Below are positions 1 through 9,288 of a stretch of DNA of 64,000 nucleotides, in pieces. Origin of the DNA: Streptococcus anginosus (GTDB lineage: Bacteria > Bacillota > Bacilli > Lactobacillales > Streptococcaceae); the NCBI RefSeq assembly GCF_900636475.1, contig NZ_LR134283.1, positions 124,001 to 188,000 on the forward strand, given 5' to 3'. The position numbers and the translations under genes were made by a program. Position 1 is the first letter of the stretch. Every line of letters begins with the position of its first letter. A model generated the notes under the pieces. The model ran no database searches and had not been told where the DNA came from. It was given only the letters and a program-made list of their open reading frames with translations.

Positions 1-1
1 G

Positions 2-349
2 TTGTTAAGTCAGATGACCTACTCACGAGTACCCGTGGTGACAGATCAGAAAAAGTTTGTTGGCACCATTTCGCTAACAGATATCTTGTCTTATCAGATG
101 CAGCACGAAATTCCTGATGAGGAATTTATGACAACAGATATTGTGCACATGGCGAAAAAAGATGACCTGACAGTCGGTCCAGATTTTACATTGACAGAAG
201 TGCTGCATAAGTTAGTAGATGAGTCATTCTTGCCAGTTGTTGATCGGGACAATACATTTCAAGGAATTATTACACGCAAATCTATCTTAAAAGCGGTCAA
301 TGCCCTTTTGCATAGTTTTGCGAATGAATACGAGATTCATCCAAAATGA
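2..349 (+). CDS. cbpB: CBS-domain protein CbpB, 3' part (c-di-AMP binding family)
   Basis: The window opens inside this gene, so only the last ~115 residues are visible; relatives are about 150 aa, so roughly 40 N-terminal residues lie upstream. What remains is the end of one CBS motif (RVPVVTD, FVGTI) and a complete second one (SFLPVVD, FQGIITR). CbpB/YkuL proteins of Firmicutes bind c-di-AMP and are linked to the stringent response. The reading frame runs from base 2; TTG there is an internal Leu codon, not a start. The stop overlaps the ATG of the next gene by 4 bp, so it is co-transcribed with xerD-like/scpAB. Function is inferred from family and gene order. Confidence 0.85.
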   Translation: MLSQMTYSRVPVVTDQKKFVGTISLTDILSYQMQHEIPDEEFMTTDIVHMAKKDDLTVGPDFTLTEVLHKLVDESFLPVVDRDNTFQGIITRKSILKAVNALLHSFANEYEIHPK

Positions 350-1077
350 AAGAAGAAATAACAGCCTTTTTAGAAAGAAAAAATTTATCTGAGAATTCAA
401 AAACAGCTTATTTTTATGATTTGGAGCAATTCGTAGATGTGACCCATGCAAAAATTACAGAGACCAATCTGCGGATTTACCAAGCTTCTATCGCTGACTT
501 TAAACCTTCTGTTCAGAAACGAAAATTATCTGCTGTCAATCAATTTTTGCATTATTTATATAAGCAACGATTGATTTCAGACTTTTATCGTTTGGAGTTG
601 CCAAAAGTGGGAATTCCGAAAGAACACGATGCGGAAATTTTGGATTTGTCTGATTTTTATGCAGATACAAATCAATACAACGGTCGCTTGATTGCGCTTC
701 TCATTTTAGAAATGGGGCTTTTACCAAGCGAAATTTTGCAGTTGAAGGTAGCAGATGTCAATCTGGATTTTCAGATTATTCGCATTGAGAAAGCAGGTCA
801 AAAGCGCATTGTGCCCATTCCAGACCAATTGATTGGAGAATTGGAAACAACTCTGGAAGGAACTTACTTGTTAGAAAAGAATGGAAAAAGCTATTCGCGG
901 CAATGGGGCTTTCGTCAATTAGAAGCTTTTTTGATTGAAAAAAATCAAGCTACTTTATCAGCTCAGAGTTTGCGGGAGCAATATATTTTACGCCAGCGAG
1001 AAAAAGGCGTAGAAATATATGAAATTGCGCGCAATTTAGGCTTGAAAACAATGATGACGTTGGAAAAATACAGATAA
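346..1077 (+). CDS. XerD-like tyrosine recombinase homologue (XerDL), catalytically degenerate
   Basis: 243 aa with an N-terminal SAM-like/core-binding domain (about residues 1-95) and a C-terminal phage-integrase fold ending in EKYR. It occupies the conserved streptococcal place between cbpB and scpA. Catalytic residues of true tyrosine recombinases are largely missing: the box that normally reads GLR.SEL is GLLPSEIL here, and the HxLR box is QSLRE. The same degenerate boxes are, to my knowledge, typical of streptococcal XerDL, so this is a family trait and not local damage. Streptococci use XerS for dimer resolution, so the role of this protein is unknown. Start by ATGA overlap with cbpB; the stop shares one base with the scpA start. 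Confidence 0.85.
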   Translation: MKEEITAFLERKNLSENSKTAYFYDLEQFVDVTHAKITETNLRIYQASIADFKPSVQKRKLSAVNQFLHYLYKQRLISDFYRLELPKVGIPKEHDAEILDLSDFYADTNQYNGRLIALLILEMGLLPSEILQLKVADVNLDFQIIRIEKAGQKRIVPIPDQLIGELETTLEGTYLLEKNGKSYSRQWGFRQLEAFLIEKNQATLSAQSLREQYILRQREKGVEIYEIARNLGLKTMMTLEKYR

Positions 1078-1787
1078 TGGACATAAAAATTAAAGATTTT
1101 GAAGGCCCATTGGACTTATTGCTTCATTTGGTGTCAAGATACCAAATGGATATCTATGATGTGCCGATTACAGAGGTTATTGAGCAATATCTGGCTTACG
1201 TAGCGACGCTTCAAGCTATGAAGTTAGAAGTGACGGGTGAATACATGGTAATGGCAAGTCAGCTCATGTTGATTAAAAGCCGAAAACTCTTACCCAAAGT
1301 AGCTGATAGCTTAGAAACTGAAGAAGATTTGGAGCAAGATTTGCTTTCTCAAATTGAGGAATATCGGAAATTCAAATTGTTAGGTGAGAAAATGGCGGAG
1401 CAACATGAAGAACGAGCTCTTTATTATTCCAAACCTAAAATTGAATTGGTATATGAAGACGCAACATTGCTCCATGATAAGACAACGATTGATTTATTTT
1501 TGGCCTTTTCAAAATTGATGACGCAAAAAAGAGAAGAATTTGCTCAAAGTCATACAACGATTGTCAAAGACGAATATAAAATCGAAGACATGATGGATGT
1601 GATACGTGAGCGCTGTCATTCTCAGGAAAAAATAGCTCTGCAAGCCATTTTTTCAGAAACAAAAGATATGAATGAAGTGATTACCTTATTTTTAGCGACA
1701 TTGGAACTAGTAAAAGTCCAAGAAATCCAAGTAATGCAGGAAGAAAATTTTGGGAATATTTATCTAATAGGAAAAATAAATGAGTAA
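1077..1787 (+). CDS. scpA: Segregation and condensation protein A (kleisin of SMC complex)
   Basis: 236 aa kleisin that bridges the heads of the SMC dimer and works with ScpB in chromosome condensation and segregation. The N-terminus carries the typical [13 protein letters not shown] motif, followed by a helical middle rich in Glu/Lys and a winged-helix C-terminal part (about residues 165-236). Length is normal. The ATG overlaps the xerD-like stop by 1 bp and the gene end overlaps scpB by 8 bp, which indicates translational coupling of the two condensin subunits. Confidence 0.95.
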   Translation: MDIKIKDFEGPLDLLLHLVSRYQMDIYDVPITEVIEQYLAYVATLQAMKLEVTGEYMVMASQLMLIKSRKLLPKVADSLETEEDLEQDLLSQIEEYRKFKLLGEKMAEQHEERALYYSKPKIELVYEDATLLHDKTTIDLFLAFSKLMTQKREEFAQSHTTIVKDEYKIEDMMDVIRERCHSQEKIALQAIFSETKDMNEVITLFLATLELVKVQEIQVMQEENFGNIYLIGKINE

Positions 1788-2346
1788 GTTAGCAGAGATT
1801 GAAGCCCTGCTCTTTGTGGCGGGCGAGGACGGCTTGCGTGTCCGTCAACTGGCAGAGCTCCTCTCTATGCCTCCTACGGGAGTGACACAGAGTTTGGAGA
1901 AATTGGCAGAAAAGTATCAAAAAGATGAAGATTCAAGTCTTGCCTTGTTAGAGACGTCGAATACTTATAAAATTGTTACCAAGCAAGATTTTGCTGAATT
2001 GTTGCGGGAATATTCAAAAGCCCCTATCAATCAAAGTTTATCAAGAGCTGCCTTGGAAACTTTGTCCATTATTGCTTATAAGCAGCCTATTACGAGAATG
2101 GAAGTGGATGAGATTCGTGGGGTCAATTCTAGTGGTGCGATTTCAAAGTTGCAGATGTTTGACTTGATTCGTGAAAATGGAAAAAAAGAAGTGCTAGGGC
2201 GCCCAAATCTTTATGTGACAACGGATTATTTTTTGGATTATATGGGAATCAATAGCTTAGAAGAATTGCCAATAGTAGAAGAGACAGAGTTAATAGCAGA
2301 AGAAAGTCAGCTATTTACTGAAAGGATAGAGGATGAGAATCAATAA
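1780..2346 (+). CDS. scpB: Segregation and condensation protein B
   Basis: 188 aa, two winged-helix domains (about residues 1-80 and 90-165) with the conserved [20 protein letters not shown] stretch and a typical acidic tail. ScpB dimers bind ScpA and stabilise the SMC-ScpAB complex. It starts 8 bp inside scpA and its last 14 bp overlap rluB, so the block reads as one polycistronic unit. Normal length and no lesions seen. Confidence 0.95.
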   Translation: MSKLAEIEALLFVAGEDGLRVRQLAELLSMPPTGVTQSLEKLAEKYQKDEDSSLALLETSNTYKIVTKQDFAELLREYSKAPINQSLSRAALETLSIIAYKQPITRMEVDEIRGVNSSGAISKLQMFDLIRENGKKEVLGRPNLYVTTDYFLDYMGINSLEELPIVEETELIAEESQLFTERIEDENQ

Positions 2347-3058
2347 ATATATTGCCCATGCTGGGATTGCTAGTCGTAGAAAAGCAGAAGAATTGATAAA
2401 GCAAGGGCTGGTCACTGTAAACGGACAAGTTGTTCGTGAGTTGGCGACGACGATTAAGTCAGGTGATCGTGTTGAGGTCAGTGGTCAGCCGATTTACAAT
2501 GAAGAAAAAGTGTACTATCTCTTAAATAAGCCACGCGGTGTCATTTCTAGCGTGACAGATGACAAAGGTCGTCCAACGGTAGTTGATTTGTTGCCAAATG
2601 TCACAGAGAGAATCTATCCAGTTGGTCGACTTGATTGGGATACGTCAGGTGCTTTGATTTTGACAAATGATGGCGATTTTACAGATGAGATGATTCATCC
2701 GCGAAATGAAATTGATAAGGTCTATGTAGCTCGTGTCAAGGGGGTGGCTGATAAAGAAGTTCTCCGTCCCTTGACCAAAGGTGTGGAAGTTGATGGCAAA
2801 AAAACCAAACCAGCGGTTTACGAAATTCTGAAAGTAGACCCGGTTAAGAATCGTTCGGTTGTTCAGTTGACCATTCATGAAGGACGAAATCACCAAGTGA
2901 AAAAGATGTTTGAAGCTGTTGGTTTGCAAGTAGATAAACTTTCTCGTACGCAATTTGGTCATTTGAATTTAACTGGTCTTCGTCCGGGTGAAGCTCGCCG
3001 TCTCAATAAAAAAGAGGTCAGCCAGTTGCATAACCTAGCTGTGACGAAGAAAAAATGA
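2333..3058 (+). CDS. rluB: rRNA pseudouridine synthase, RluB/RsuA family
   Basis: 241 aa. N-terminal S4 RNA-binding domain (about 1-60; [21 protein letters not shown]) followed by the RsuA/RluB catalytic domain with the motif [18 protein letters not shown], whose Asp is the catalytic nucleophile. The family isomerises a uridine of rRNA, most probably 23S; the exact site is inferred. Start ATG sits inside the end of scpB, and the TGA overlaps the ATG of yidD. Confidence 0.9.
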   Translation: MRINKYIAHAGIASRRKAEELIKQGLVTVNGQVVRELATTIKSGDRVEVSGQPIYNEEKVYYLLNKPRGVISSVTDDKGRPTVVDLLPNVTERIYPVGRLDWDTSGALILTNDGDFTDEMIHPRNEIDKVYVARVKGVADKEVLRPLTKGVEVDGKKTKPAVYEILKVDPVKNRSVVQLTIHEGRNHQVKKMFEAVGLQVDKLSRTQFGHLNLTGLRPGEARRLNKKEVSQLHNLAVTKKK

Positions 3059-3312
3059 TGAAAAAAATCTTTATCGAACCAGTGCGTTTTTATCAAAAGT
3101 TTATCTCGCCAGCCTTTCCACCTTCTTGTCGCTATCAGCCGACTTGCTCAAATTACATGATTCAAGCGATTGAAAAGCACGGTGCTAAAGGTGTCTTAAT
3201 GGGAATTGCACGTATTTTGCGTTGTCATCCTTGGGCAGAAGGAGGAGATGATCCTGTACCAGATGTTTTTAGTTTGAAGCGCAATTATGCAGAAGACAAA
3301 GAAAAAGGTTGA
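3055..3312 (+). CDS. yidD: Membrane protein insertion efficiency factor YidD
   Basis: 85 aa small amphipathic protein with the family core P.FPPSCRY.PTCSNYM..AI..HG and RCHPWA.GG.DPVP. YidD proteins are thought to aid YidC-dependent membrane insertion. Two adjacent ATGs (3055 and 3058) are possible; the first overlaps the rluB stop as ATGA, the second gives the usual MKK start. It is the last gene of the operon and is followed by a hairpin with a T-run at 3382-3440. Confidence 0.9.
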   Translation: MMKKIFIEPVRFYQKFISPAFPPSCRYQPTCSNYMIQAIEKHGAKGVLMGIARILRCHPWAEGGDDPVPDVFSLKRNYAEDKEKG

Positions 3313-3381
3313 GACGCATCCTCTATAAAGAGGTCAACCAGAGATTCTTTATAAAATACTATAACTTAATAGTACAAATAA

Positions 3382-3440
3382 GAAAAACGAATAATTTTGA
3401 CATTCTAACTAACAGAAAATCAAAGTTGCTCGTTTTTTGT
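3382..3440 (+). terminator. Rho-independent terminator after yidD
   Basis: Nested inverted repeat: outer arms AAAAACGA and TCGTTTTT, inner arms TTTTGA and TCAAA, then a T-rich tail. It lies about 70 bp after the yidD stop. Confidence 0.6.
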
Positions 3441-3609
3441 ATTTCTCGCTGGCCTTTTGTTGCTGGTTCATCTCATACTCAATGAAAATTGAAAAGTTTT
3501 AAAGGCATTCGCTGTGTGAAATCTAACTATCTTTTCTATAAAGTCAGCTTAGACGAACGATTAAAATATCTTGAATCTACTTCGTATTTACTCTTCATTT
3601 AAAGACTGA
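3441..3609. other. Intergenic stretch with no gene, possible repeat remnant
   Basis: Nothing coding is supported here. From about 3477 the sequence CTCAATGAAAATTGAAAAG recalls the ends of dispersed repeats known from streptococcal intergenic DNA, but it is too short and diverged to assign. Confidence 0.3.
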
Positions 3610-3634
3610 TATAATAATCATGAAAGCGCTTGTA
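3610..3634 (+). promoter_or_regulatory. -10 box and cre-like operator of the thioesterase gene
   Basis: TATAAT at 3610-3615 is followed at 3621-3634 by TGAAAGCGCTTGTA, which matches the CcpA operator consensus TGNAANCGNWNNCW at all but one fixed position. Its place just after the -10 box would give catabolite repression of the next gene. A -35 box is not obvious. Confidence 0.5.
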
Positions 3635-3659
3635 AATTTAATCTTAAAAAGGAGAGCAA

Positions 3660-4145
3660 ATGATTTTGGAAATAAGAAATATTGCCATTCAAGATACTTA
3701 TGGTGAGCGATTCCAGCATTGTTGGGGATGCGGTCCTAAGAATGAGTCAGGCTTGCATTTAAAAACTTATCCTAGTCTAAACGGAACTAGCTGCATTAGC
3801 AAGATAACACCAGCTCAACAGTATACCGGTGGTGTTCCGGCTAATCTATTTGGCGGTATGATTGCCATGATTTTTGACTGTCATGGTACCGCTTCAGCAG
3901 CCTGGTTTGCTCATCAAAATAAGGGCTTAGATTTGACAGAAGAAACGGTCATTGGACGATTTATCACAGCTCGCTTGGAAATAGATTATAAAAGTCCAAC
4001 GCCCATTGATGAGGAAATTACGGTTATCTCTCGACTTGAAGAACTGGGCCAAAGAAAAGCCATTGTGGCAATGGAGATGACAGTAGCGGGTCAGGTGCGT
4101 GCCAAAGCTAGAATGGTAGCAATCGCAGTGAAAGATAACATGTAG
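3660..4145 (+). CDS. PaaI-like hotdog-fold thioesterase family protein
   Basis: 161 aa single hotdog domain. It has the HCWGCGPKN..GL segment common in this family, a central GG.PANLFGGMIAMIFDCHGT helix and the ...KSPTPIDEE strand. Relatives hydrolyse acyl-CoA or related thioesters; the substrate is not predictable. The start is supported by AAGGAGAG 6-7 bases upstream. It stands alone, with its own promoter and a cre-like site, and is followed by an independent small transcription unit at 4235-4293. Confidence 0.75.
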   Translation: MILEIRNIAIQDTYGERFQHCWGCGPKNESGLHLKTYPSLNGTSCISKITPAQQYTGGVPANLFGGMIAMIFDCHGTASAAWFAHQNKGLDLTEETVIGRFITARLEIDYKSPTPIDEEITVISRLEELGQRKAIVAMEMTVAGQVRAKARMVAIAVKDNM

Positions 4146-4234
4146 TATGTTTCGAAGATGAGACTACGCACTAAATTGTTGTTTCATTTAGTTCCTATAC
4201 GGTAAACTTTAAAATAGTGCAAAAATGCTTTCTC

Positions 4235-4293
4235 TATAATATAATCAGAGTGAAAAATTATGGAATGTTAGTTTGTCTCTAACATTCTTTTTT
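4235..4293 (+). ncRNA. Very short promoter-to-terminator unit, candidate small RNA
   Basis: TATAAT at 4235-4240 is followed after about 20 bases by a perfect 9-bp hairpin (GAATGTTAG / CTAACATTC, 4263-4287) and six Ts. If transcribed, the product is only about 45 nt. No ORF lies between. It may be a remnant of a lost leader or of a mobile element rather than a functional RNA. Confidence 0.3.
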
Positions 4294-4511
4294 GTGTTTA
4301 AATAGAATCATCATAGCTTATCTGATAAGAAGTAGATAGTAAACCAATCTCAGCGGAGAATGAGTAAGAATTATTGTTGCTTTTTGAGATGAACACAATA
4401 AATTACTAATCACAAAGATCTCACTAGGATTACACACCTAATGAAGATTTTATATTGGTTTGCATAGTTTTTTAAGCAAGTGTAGCAAAACCATGGAAGG
4501 TATTTTAGGAT
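4294..4511. other. Non-coding stretch downstream of the broken FemABX gene
   Basis: No ORF, clear hairpin or recognisable repeat. The sequence is AT-rich. It separates the small unit above from the 3' end of the minus-strand pseudogene. Confidence 0.4.
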
Positions 4512-5768
4512 TTATCTATTTAAAATTTTTTTAATTATTTGAATAGTTATATGTTTAAACGGGGAAGGATAATATCTAAAAGTTCCCATTTTTCTCAGGA
4601 CATAACCATTGAAATTTTGTTTAAAACGAAATACACTGTCAGAACCATCAAAATGACCAGTAATACCCAAAAGGTTGTAACAGGGAATACCTCGCTTGAT
4701 TGATTCTCGCATTACATAATCTTGCAAAAGAGCGGGTGCGTAGAATTTGTTAAATTCAGGATAGGATCCAGAAAAGAGATAGACCGTTTCTTGGGGAGTG
4801 TATACAAAAAGACTGCCAGCTAATATTGTACTTTTGTCTCCATACTTTTTTAATAGTTGGTATACTTCGTTTTTTCGTATTTCAAACGTTTCAAATTGAC
4901 TAGATAGTTCTCGAAATTGATTCAGTTTTTTTTCAGAGGAATGGTTGTTTTCTTCAAGATAATCTTGTAGTAATTTAATCTTTTTAGATAATTCATCCTG
5001 ATTATTTTGTAAATGCTCCAGATAATTTTTGAAATTTATGCTCGCTATAATAAATTCTGCATTGCTTCCAAAGCTATCATAAAATTTTTCATAATAATCT
5101 AAAGTCTTATCATTATAGTTGCGACGTTCAGAAGTTGATGAAGTAATCTGCTTAAATTTATAAAGCTCATTACGTTTAAGTTTATGCAGTTCTATACTAA
5201 ATGTTTTAGCCTTTTTGACTAATGATTTTCCTTATTTAGTAAAAGACTTTAGTAATGTTTCTTCTGTTAAGTCATCTAGGTCTTTTACAAAATGCCAATC
5301 ACCTTCACCTCCAGGATAGTCCTTTTGCAAGCCATCAAATTGGTAATTCAGGTTGGTGAGCATAGATACAAGTTCCTTCTTTTCTGTACTAATGGGATCG
5401 CCTTTACTATTGAAGACTTGATAAATATCATAGGGTTTCACAACCAGCTCCATAGCATTTAATTGTTTTGCATAGATTTTTAACTCTTCATAAAATTTAG
5501 GCAAGAACTCATAATTAGTGACAACGGGTCCAGAGTTGATTTCTAGGTATGAACCACCTGCCATTTTTGTACTAAATAATAATGCTGATACTTGTAATTG
5601 ATTGTTATCAAAGAAGCCAATGAACTCAACATTATATCCTCTTTTTTTCAATAGAATAGACATTTCTACGGATTGGATAAAGGATTTTCGTTTCGCTTTT
5701 TGATAATGTTGCTTAAATGCTTCTTTAGTAATTATTTCTAAAGGCATTGTTCTGTACTCCTTAATCAT
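4512..5768 (-). pseudogene. FemABX (MurM/MurN-like) peptidoglycan aminoacyltransferase, interrupted by a stop codon
   Basis: Reading the minus strand from ATG at 5768 gives a 178-residue piece (LEIITKEAF, YLEINSGPVV, GDWHFVKDLD) that stops at TAA 5232-5234. The same frame then stays open without another stop to 4512, giving the coiled-coil arm (EHLQNNQDELSKKIKLLQD) and the C-terminal GNAT-like domain (CYNLLGITGHF, FKQNFNG). Total length is 418 codons, normal for MurM/MurN, which add Ser/Ala branches to lipid II from tRNA. A single nonsense change is therefore the only visible lesion. The 178-aa fragment lacks the second half of the fold and is unlikely to be active. Readthrough or a sequencing error cannot be excluded. 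Confidence 0.85.
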
Positions 5769-6054
5769 TTGTAGGTTAATAAAAAGAGCTGGTGAAGCTA
5801 CAGAATAAAATTATTTCTTATTTGAAAACGTTTTTATTTTGAATTATTTTATCACCCAGAATTTAACCCTGTCAAAATATTTGCTCTTGAATTTTAATAT
5901 TGTGAGACTGTTGACTTACAAAATCTTGTATTTACAAAAGAATAGACAAACGAAGCCATAGGAAATTCAGGTTTCTTACGGCTTTTATTTATGACTTAGT
6001 TGATAAAAGAAAATAAAAAAACAATCCAAAGGAGCATTTCCTCTAGAAAACAAA
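5769..6054. other. Intergenic stretch upstream of the FemABX pseudogene
   Basis: AT-rich, no ORF. A weak hairpin with a T-rich tail occurs around 5963-5995 on the plus strand, without an evident gene to serve. The minus-strand promoter of the pseudogene should lie at about 5800-5860 but no clear -35/-10 pair stands out. Confidence 0.4.
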
Positions 6055-6084
6055 AGACAAACCTACCAAAATGGTGGCTTGTCT
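6055..6084 (-). terminator. Terminator of the trk operon
   Basis: Imperfect 12-bp stem (AGACAA.CC.ACC / GGTGG.TTGTCT) with a minus-strand T-run, about 50 bp after the trkH stop. Confidence 0.6.
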
Positions 6085-6131
6085 ACAGTCTGAGATATTA
6101 GTTTTATGACCAGCGATTTTCAGGCGATATG

Positions 6132-7573
6132 CTATCGTTTGGACCATGTCTGTGGCATAAAGAGCAGGATCATTGGGTAAATCTCTAAACGCCCTGCAAT
6201 CATGGCAAGAGAGAGTAGGAGTTTGGAAATAGGACCAAAGATGGCAAAGCTATCAGTTGTTCCTAACATTGGCCCAATGTTGTTGAAACAGCTAAGAACG
6301 GCACTGACGACTGTCATCAAGTTATTATTGTCTAAACTAACGATAAAAATGAGAAAGATGATAATCATCGTATAAAGTACAAGGTATTTTAAGATTTTAT
6401 GCTGAGTGTCTTTGTCAATGACACTATGATTGACGTGCAGAGTCAATACACGCTTTGGTGAGAGGGTGGACAATACTTGATTTTTAGCAATGCGAACTAG
6501 CATTAAGCAACGAACTACCTTTAAACCGCCGGCGGTTGAACCAGCAGAACCTCCTATGCACATGAGAATGAGGAGGATGAACTGAGAAAAGAGTGGCCAA
6601 GCCGTGATGTCTCCAAAACCAAAGCCGGTTGTAGTAATAATATTAGAGACTTGAAAAAATGAAATCTCCAAAGTTTGAGAGAGGTCTTGATAGATATGAA
6701 AGACATTAAGGCAGATGAAAATCGTTGTAGATGCTACAATAATGAGATAAGTTCGCAATTCTTCATCACCAAAAAAGGTTTTGAATTTTCTTAGCAATAG
6801 GAAATAATACAGATTAAAATTCACACCAAAGATGAGCACACCAAAGCTCACTAAATAAGTAATCAATGAGCTGTGATAATGCGCAATTCCGTCATTGTAG
6901 ACACTAAAGCCTCCTGTTCCCGCTGTTCCCATGGCAATAATAAAACTATCAAATAGAGGCATTCCTGCCAGATAATAAATCACTACAAAAATAGCGAAAA
7001 GTGCTAAGTACAGCAAATAGAGAATTTGTGCAGTATCCTTTAATTTAGAGACAACTTTACCAAAAACAGGACCAGGGACTTCAGCTCGCATTACTTCCAA
7101 ATGGCTATTTTTATTATTTTCCATAATAGCAAGAGCAAAGACGAGTACTCCCATACCTCCGATTAAGTGGGTAAAACTACGCCAAAAGAGTAGGGAATGT
7201 GACAAAACAGAGACGTCTGGTAAGATAGAAGCTCCAGTTGTTGTAAAGCCTGAACTGATCTCAAAGAAAGCGTCGATAAGATGAGGAATTTGTCCCGAAA
7301 AAACAAAAGGAAGAGCCCCAAAGAAGGACCAAAGTATCCAGAGCATAAGGCGACAATCAGAACCCCTTCCTTGGCATAAATGTGATGATTTTTAGGCTTA
7401 ACAGCACTACCTAAAAGTCCAACTGCCAAGAGAATGCCAATTGTAGCGCTAATTGAGAGCAGGTTTTGATTGGGTTCATGATAGATAAATGCTACAATGA
7501 GGGGAATCAGTAGCAGCCCTGCTTCAATGATTAACAATTTTGAGAGGAGGAAACGAATCATACTTCTATTCAT
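6132..7573 (-). pseudogene. trkH: Trk/Ktr potassium uptake membrane subunit TrkH, frameshifted
   Basis: The minus strand encodes a normal-length TrkH (about 480 aa) split between two frames. The first 75 or so residues (MNRSMIRFLLSKLL to EGVLIVAL) are in the frame starting at 7573. From about 7346 the homology continues in another frame (LWILWSFFGALPFVFSGQIP, SGFTTTGAS selectivity-filter loop, GSAGSTAGG filter). Five bases separate the last good codon of one frame from the first of the other, so an indel at about 7345-7352 is needed. No slippery heptamer is visible. TrkH forms the K+-conducting subunit with the regulator TrkA. It lies 3 bp after trkA, which is also broken. Confidence 0.85.
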
Positions 7574-7576
7574 GGC

Positions 7577-8926
7577 TTACCTCTCTAATAAATCATAGAT
7601 TTGCGTGATATTTTGGATTAGTGTCGTGACGATGATTTGGTCGCCTATTTGAATGTGGTCTTCCCCCGTTGGGAAAATAGGTTTTCCATTTCGGATAATG
7701 GCAGCAATCAAGACACCTTTTTTCAGTTTGAGGCTGGAAAGTGGTCTTCCAGTCATTTTATTTTCTTCCTTTATTTGAAATTGCAGAGTTTCAAGTTGTC
7801 CATTGGCAAGGTGGTGCATGGCTTGTAAATCAGAATATTGAGCATTCACACGTCCGCGGACAAAGTGCATAATCGTGTCAACAGCGATTCTCTTTGGTGT
7901 TACAATGCTTGAAAATTCCTAACTGTCAATGATTTCAAGCAAGCTAGTTCGATTGACTTTCGTGATATTTTTTTGCACGCCCATGCTTTCAAGGAACATA
8001 GATGAAATGATATTTTCCTCATCGACACCAGTCAAAGTGGCAACAGCATCATAGTGTTGAGCACTTTCTTCTAGCAGAATGTCTTTTGCAGTACCGTCAT
8101 CTTGAACGATATGTAAATGTGGAAATTCTTGGCTAAACCATTCAGCATGCTTTGGATTGATTTCAATCACTTTTAGTTTGATTTTGCTATTTTTTAAAAT
8201 ATTAAGTAGATAGTAAGCGATTTTTCCTGCACCAATGAGCATCAAACTTTTAATAACTTTGGGTCGCACGAAATTATGGAAAAGAATAACATCAACCCGA
8301 TTTCCGGTGACATAGATAATATCATTCTGCAAAATGGTAATTTCACCGTCTGGAATGAGCAATTGTCCATTGCGGTTAATGGCACAAATCAAGACATTGC
8401 CAAATTTTTTGCGAAATTGAGACATGGTCATCTGACAGAGGTCACTATTTTGCTTAACTTTAAATTCCATTAAGCTGACGCGTCCATTGGCAAATCGCTC
8501 AACAGAAAGCGCATTTGGAAATTCAATGATATTTGCAATATAGCGTGCTGCTAGCAATTCAGGGTTGACTATGAGAGAGAAACTAAGGATATTTTTTTCT
8601 TTAAAATAAGAATTTGAATACTCTGGGTTACGAGCACGAACAATCGTTTCTTTTGCACCCATTTTTTTAGCTAATACAGCTGAAATCATATTGACTTCAT
8701 CTTGCTCCGTCATGGCAATAAAAATGTCACAATGTCCGACATCAGCCTGTTCTAAAATTTTAAAATTGGCACCGTTACCCACAATGCCCATAATATCATA
8801 ACGCTTGGTGATGCGATTCAGTACGGCTTCGTTTTGCTCAATGAGAATCACATCGTGTTTTTCAGCCACAAGTGAACGACAAAGTGCAGAGCCTACTTTA
8901 CCGCCACCAACGACAATAATTTTCAT
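7577..8926 (-). pseudogene. trkA: Trk potassium uptake regulator TrkA, interrupted by a stop codon
   Basis: ATG at 8926 begins a two-RCK protein: N-terminal Rossmann motif GGGKVGSALCRSL, a TrkA-C domain, then a second nucleotide-binding unit (LIGAGKIAYYLL). The frame stops at TAG 7919-7921 but continues in the same frame with EFSSIVTPKRIAVDTIMHFV and the last TrkA-C domain to 7577. Total length is 449 codons, exactly the family size, so one nonsense codon is the only lesion. The 335-aa product lacks the final RCK-C domain. TrkA gates TrkH in response to nucleotides. Weak -10 TATGAT just upstream on the minus strand. Confidence 0.88.
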
Positions 8927-9103
8927 GTTATACCTCCCAAGTATACCCCTCTATCATACCCTTTTTTTACAAAAATTTCATCGTTTTGAAGAAAGAAAAA
9001 GAGATATTTTATTCAAAAGAGTCCAGTAATTGAAAATAAAAAGATAAAACTTGAAAATTCGTCATAAAAATCTAGAAAATATGAAAAAATAAAGCTTTTT
9101 TTG

Positions 9104-9131
9104 TTGACATGTGCTAAGAAAGTGATATACT
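9104..9131 (+). promoter_or_regulatory. Promoter of the trmL leader
   Basis: TTGACA (9104-9109) and TATACT (9126-9131) with a 16-bp spacer; transcription should begin near 9138. Confidence 0.75.
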
Positions 9132-9137
9132 AATAAA

Positions 9138-9238
9138 GTACCCTCATTGATTTACCTCAAACCTGTTGTGATGTAAGTTAATGAGCCTTAAACCACGCTG
9201 TCTGCTGAGCTTGACTCCGGGCAGTGTGGCTATTTTTT
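9138..9238 (+). ncRNA. Two-hairpin structured leader RNA upstream of trmL, 23S-methyl-motif-like
   Basis: Stem 1 pairs 9143-9155 with 9173-9185 over 13 bp with two G-U wobbles and no mismatch. Stem 2 pairs 9193-9204 with 9218-9229 and is followed by seven Ts, a classic terminator. Then 50 bp lead to the methyltransferase gene. Two hairpins, the second a terminator, ahead of an RNA 2'-O-methyltransferase gene in Lactobacillales is the architecture described for the 23S-methyl RNA motif; I assign it by architecture only. The alternative is an independent sRNA of about 100 nt. Confidence 0.55.
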
Positions 9239-9288
9239 TGCTTGATAGCAATTACAGTTCACTAAGATAGATGAGAAGGCTATAACAT

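Noticed and set aside
7330..7360. Programmed frameshift in trkH
   Set aside because: No slippery heptamer and the adjacent trkA is also broken, so decay is the simpler reading.
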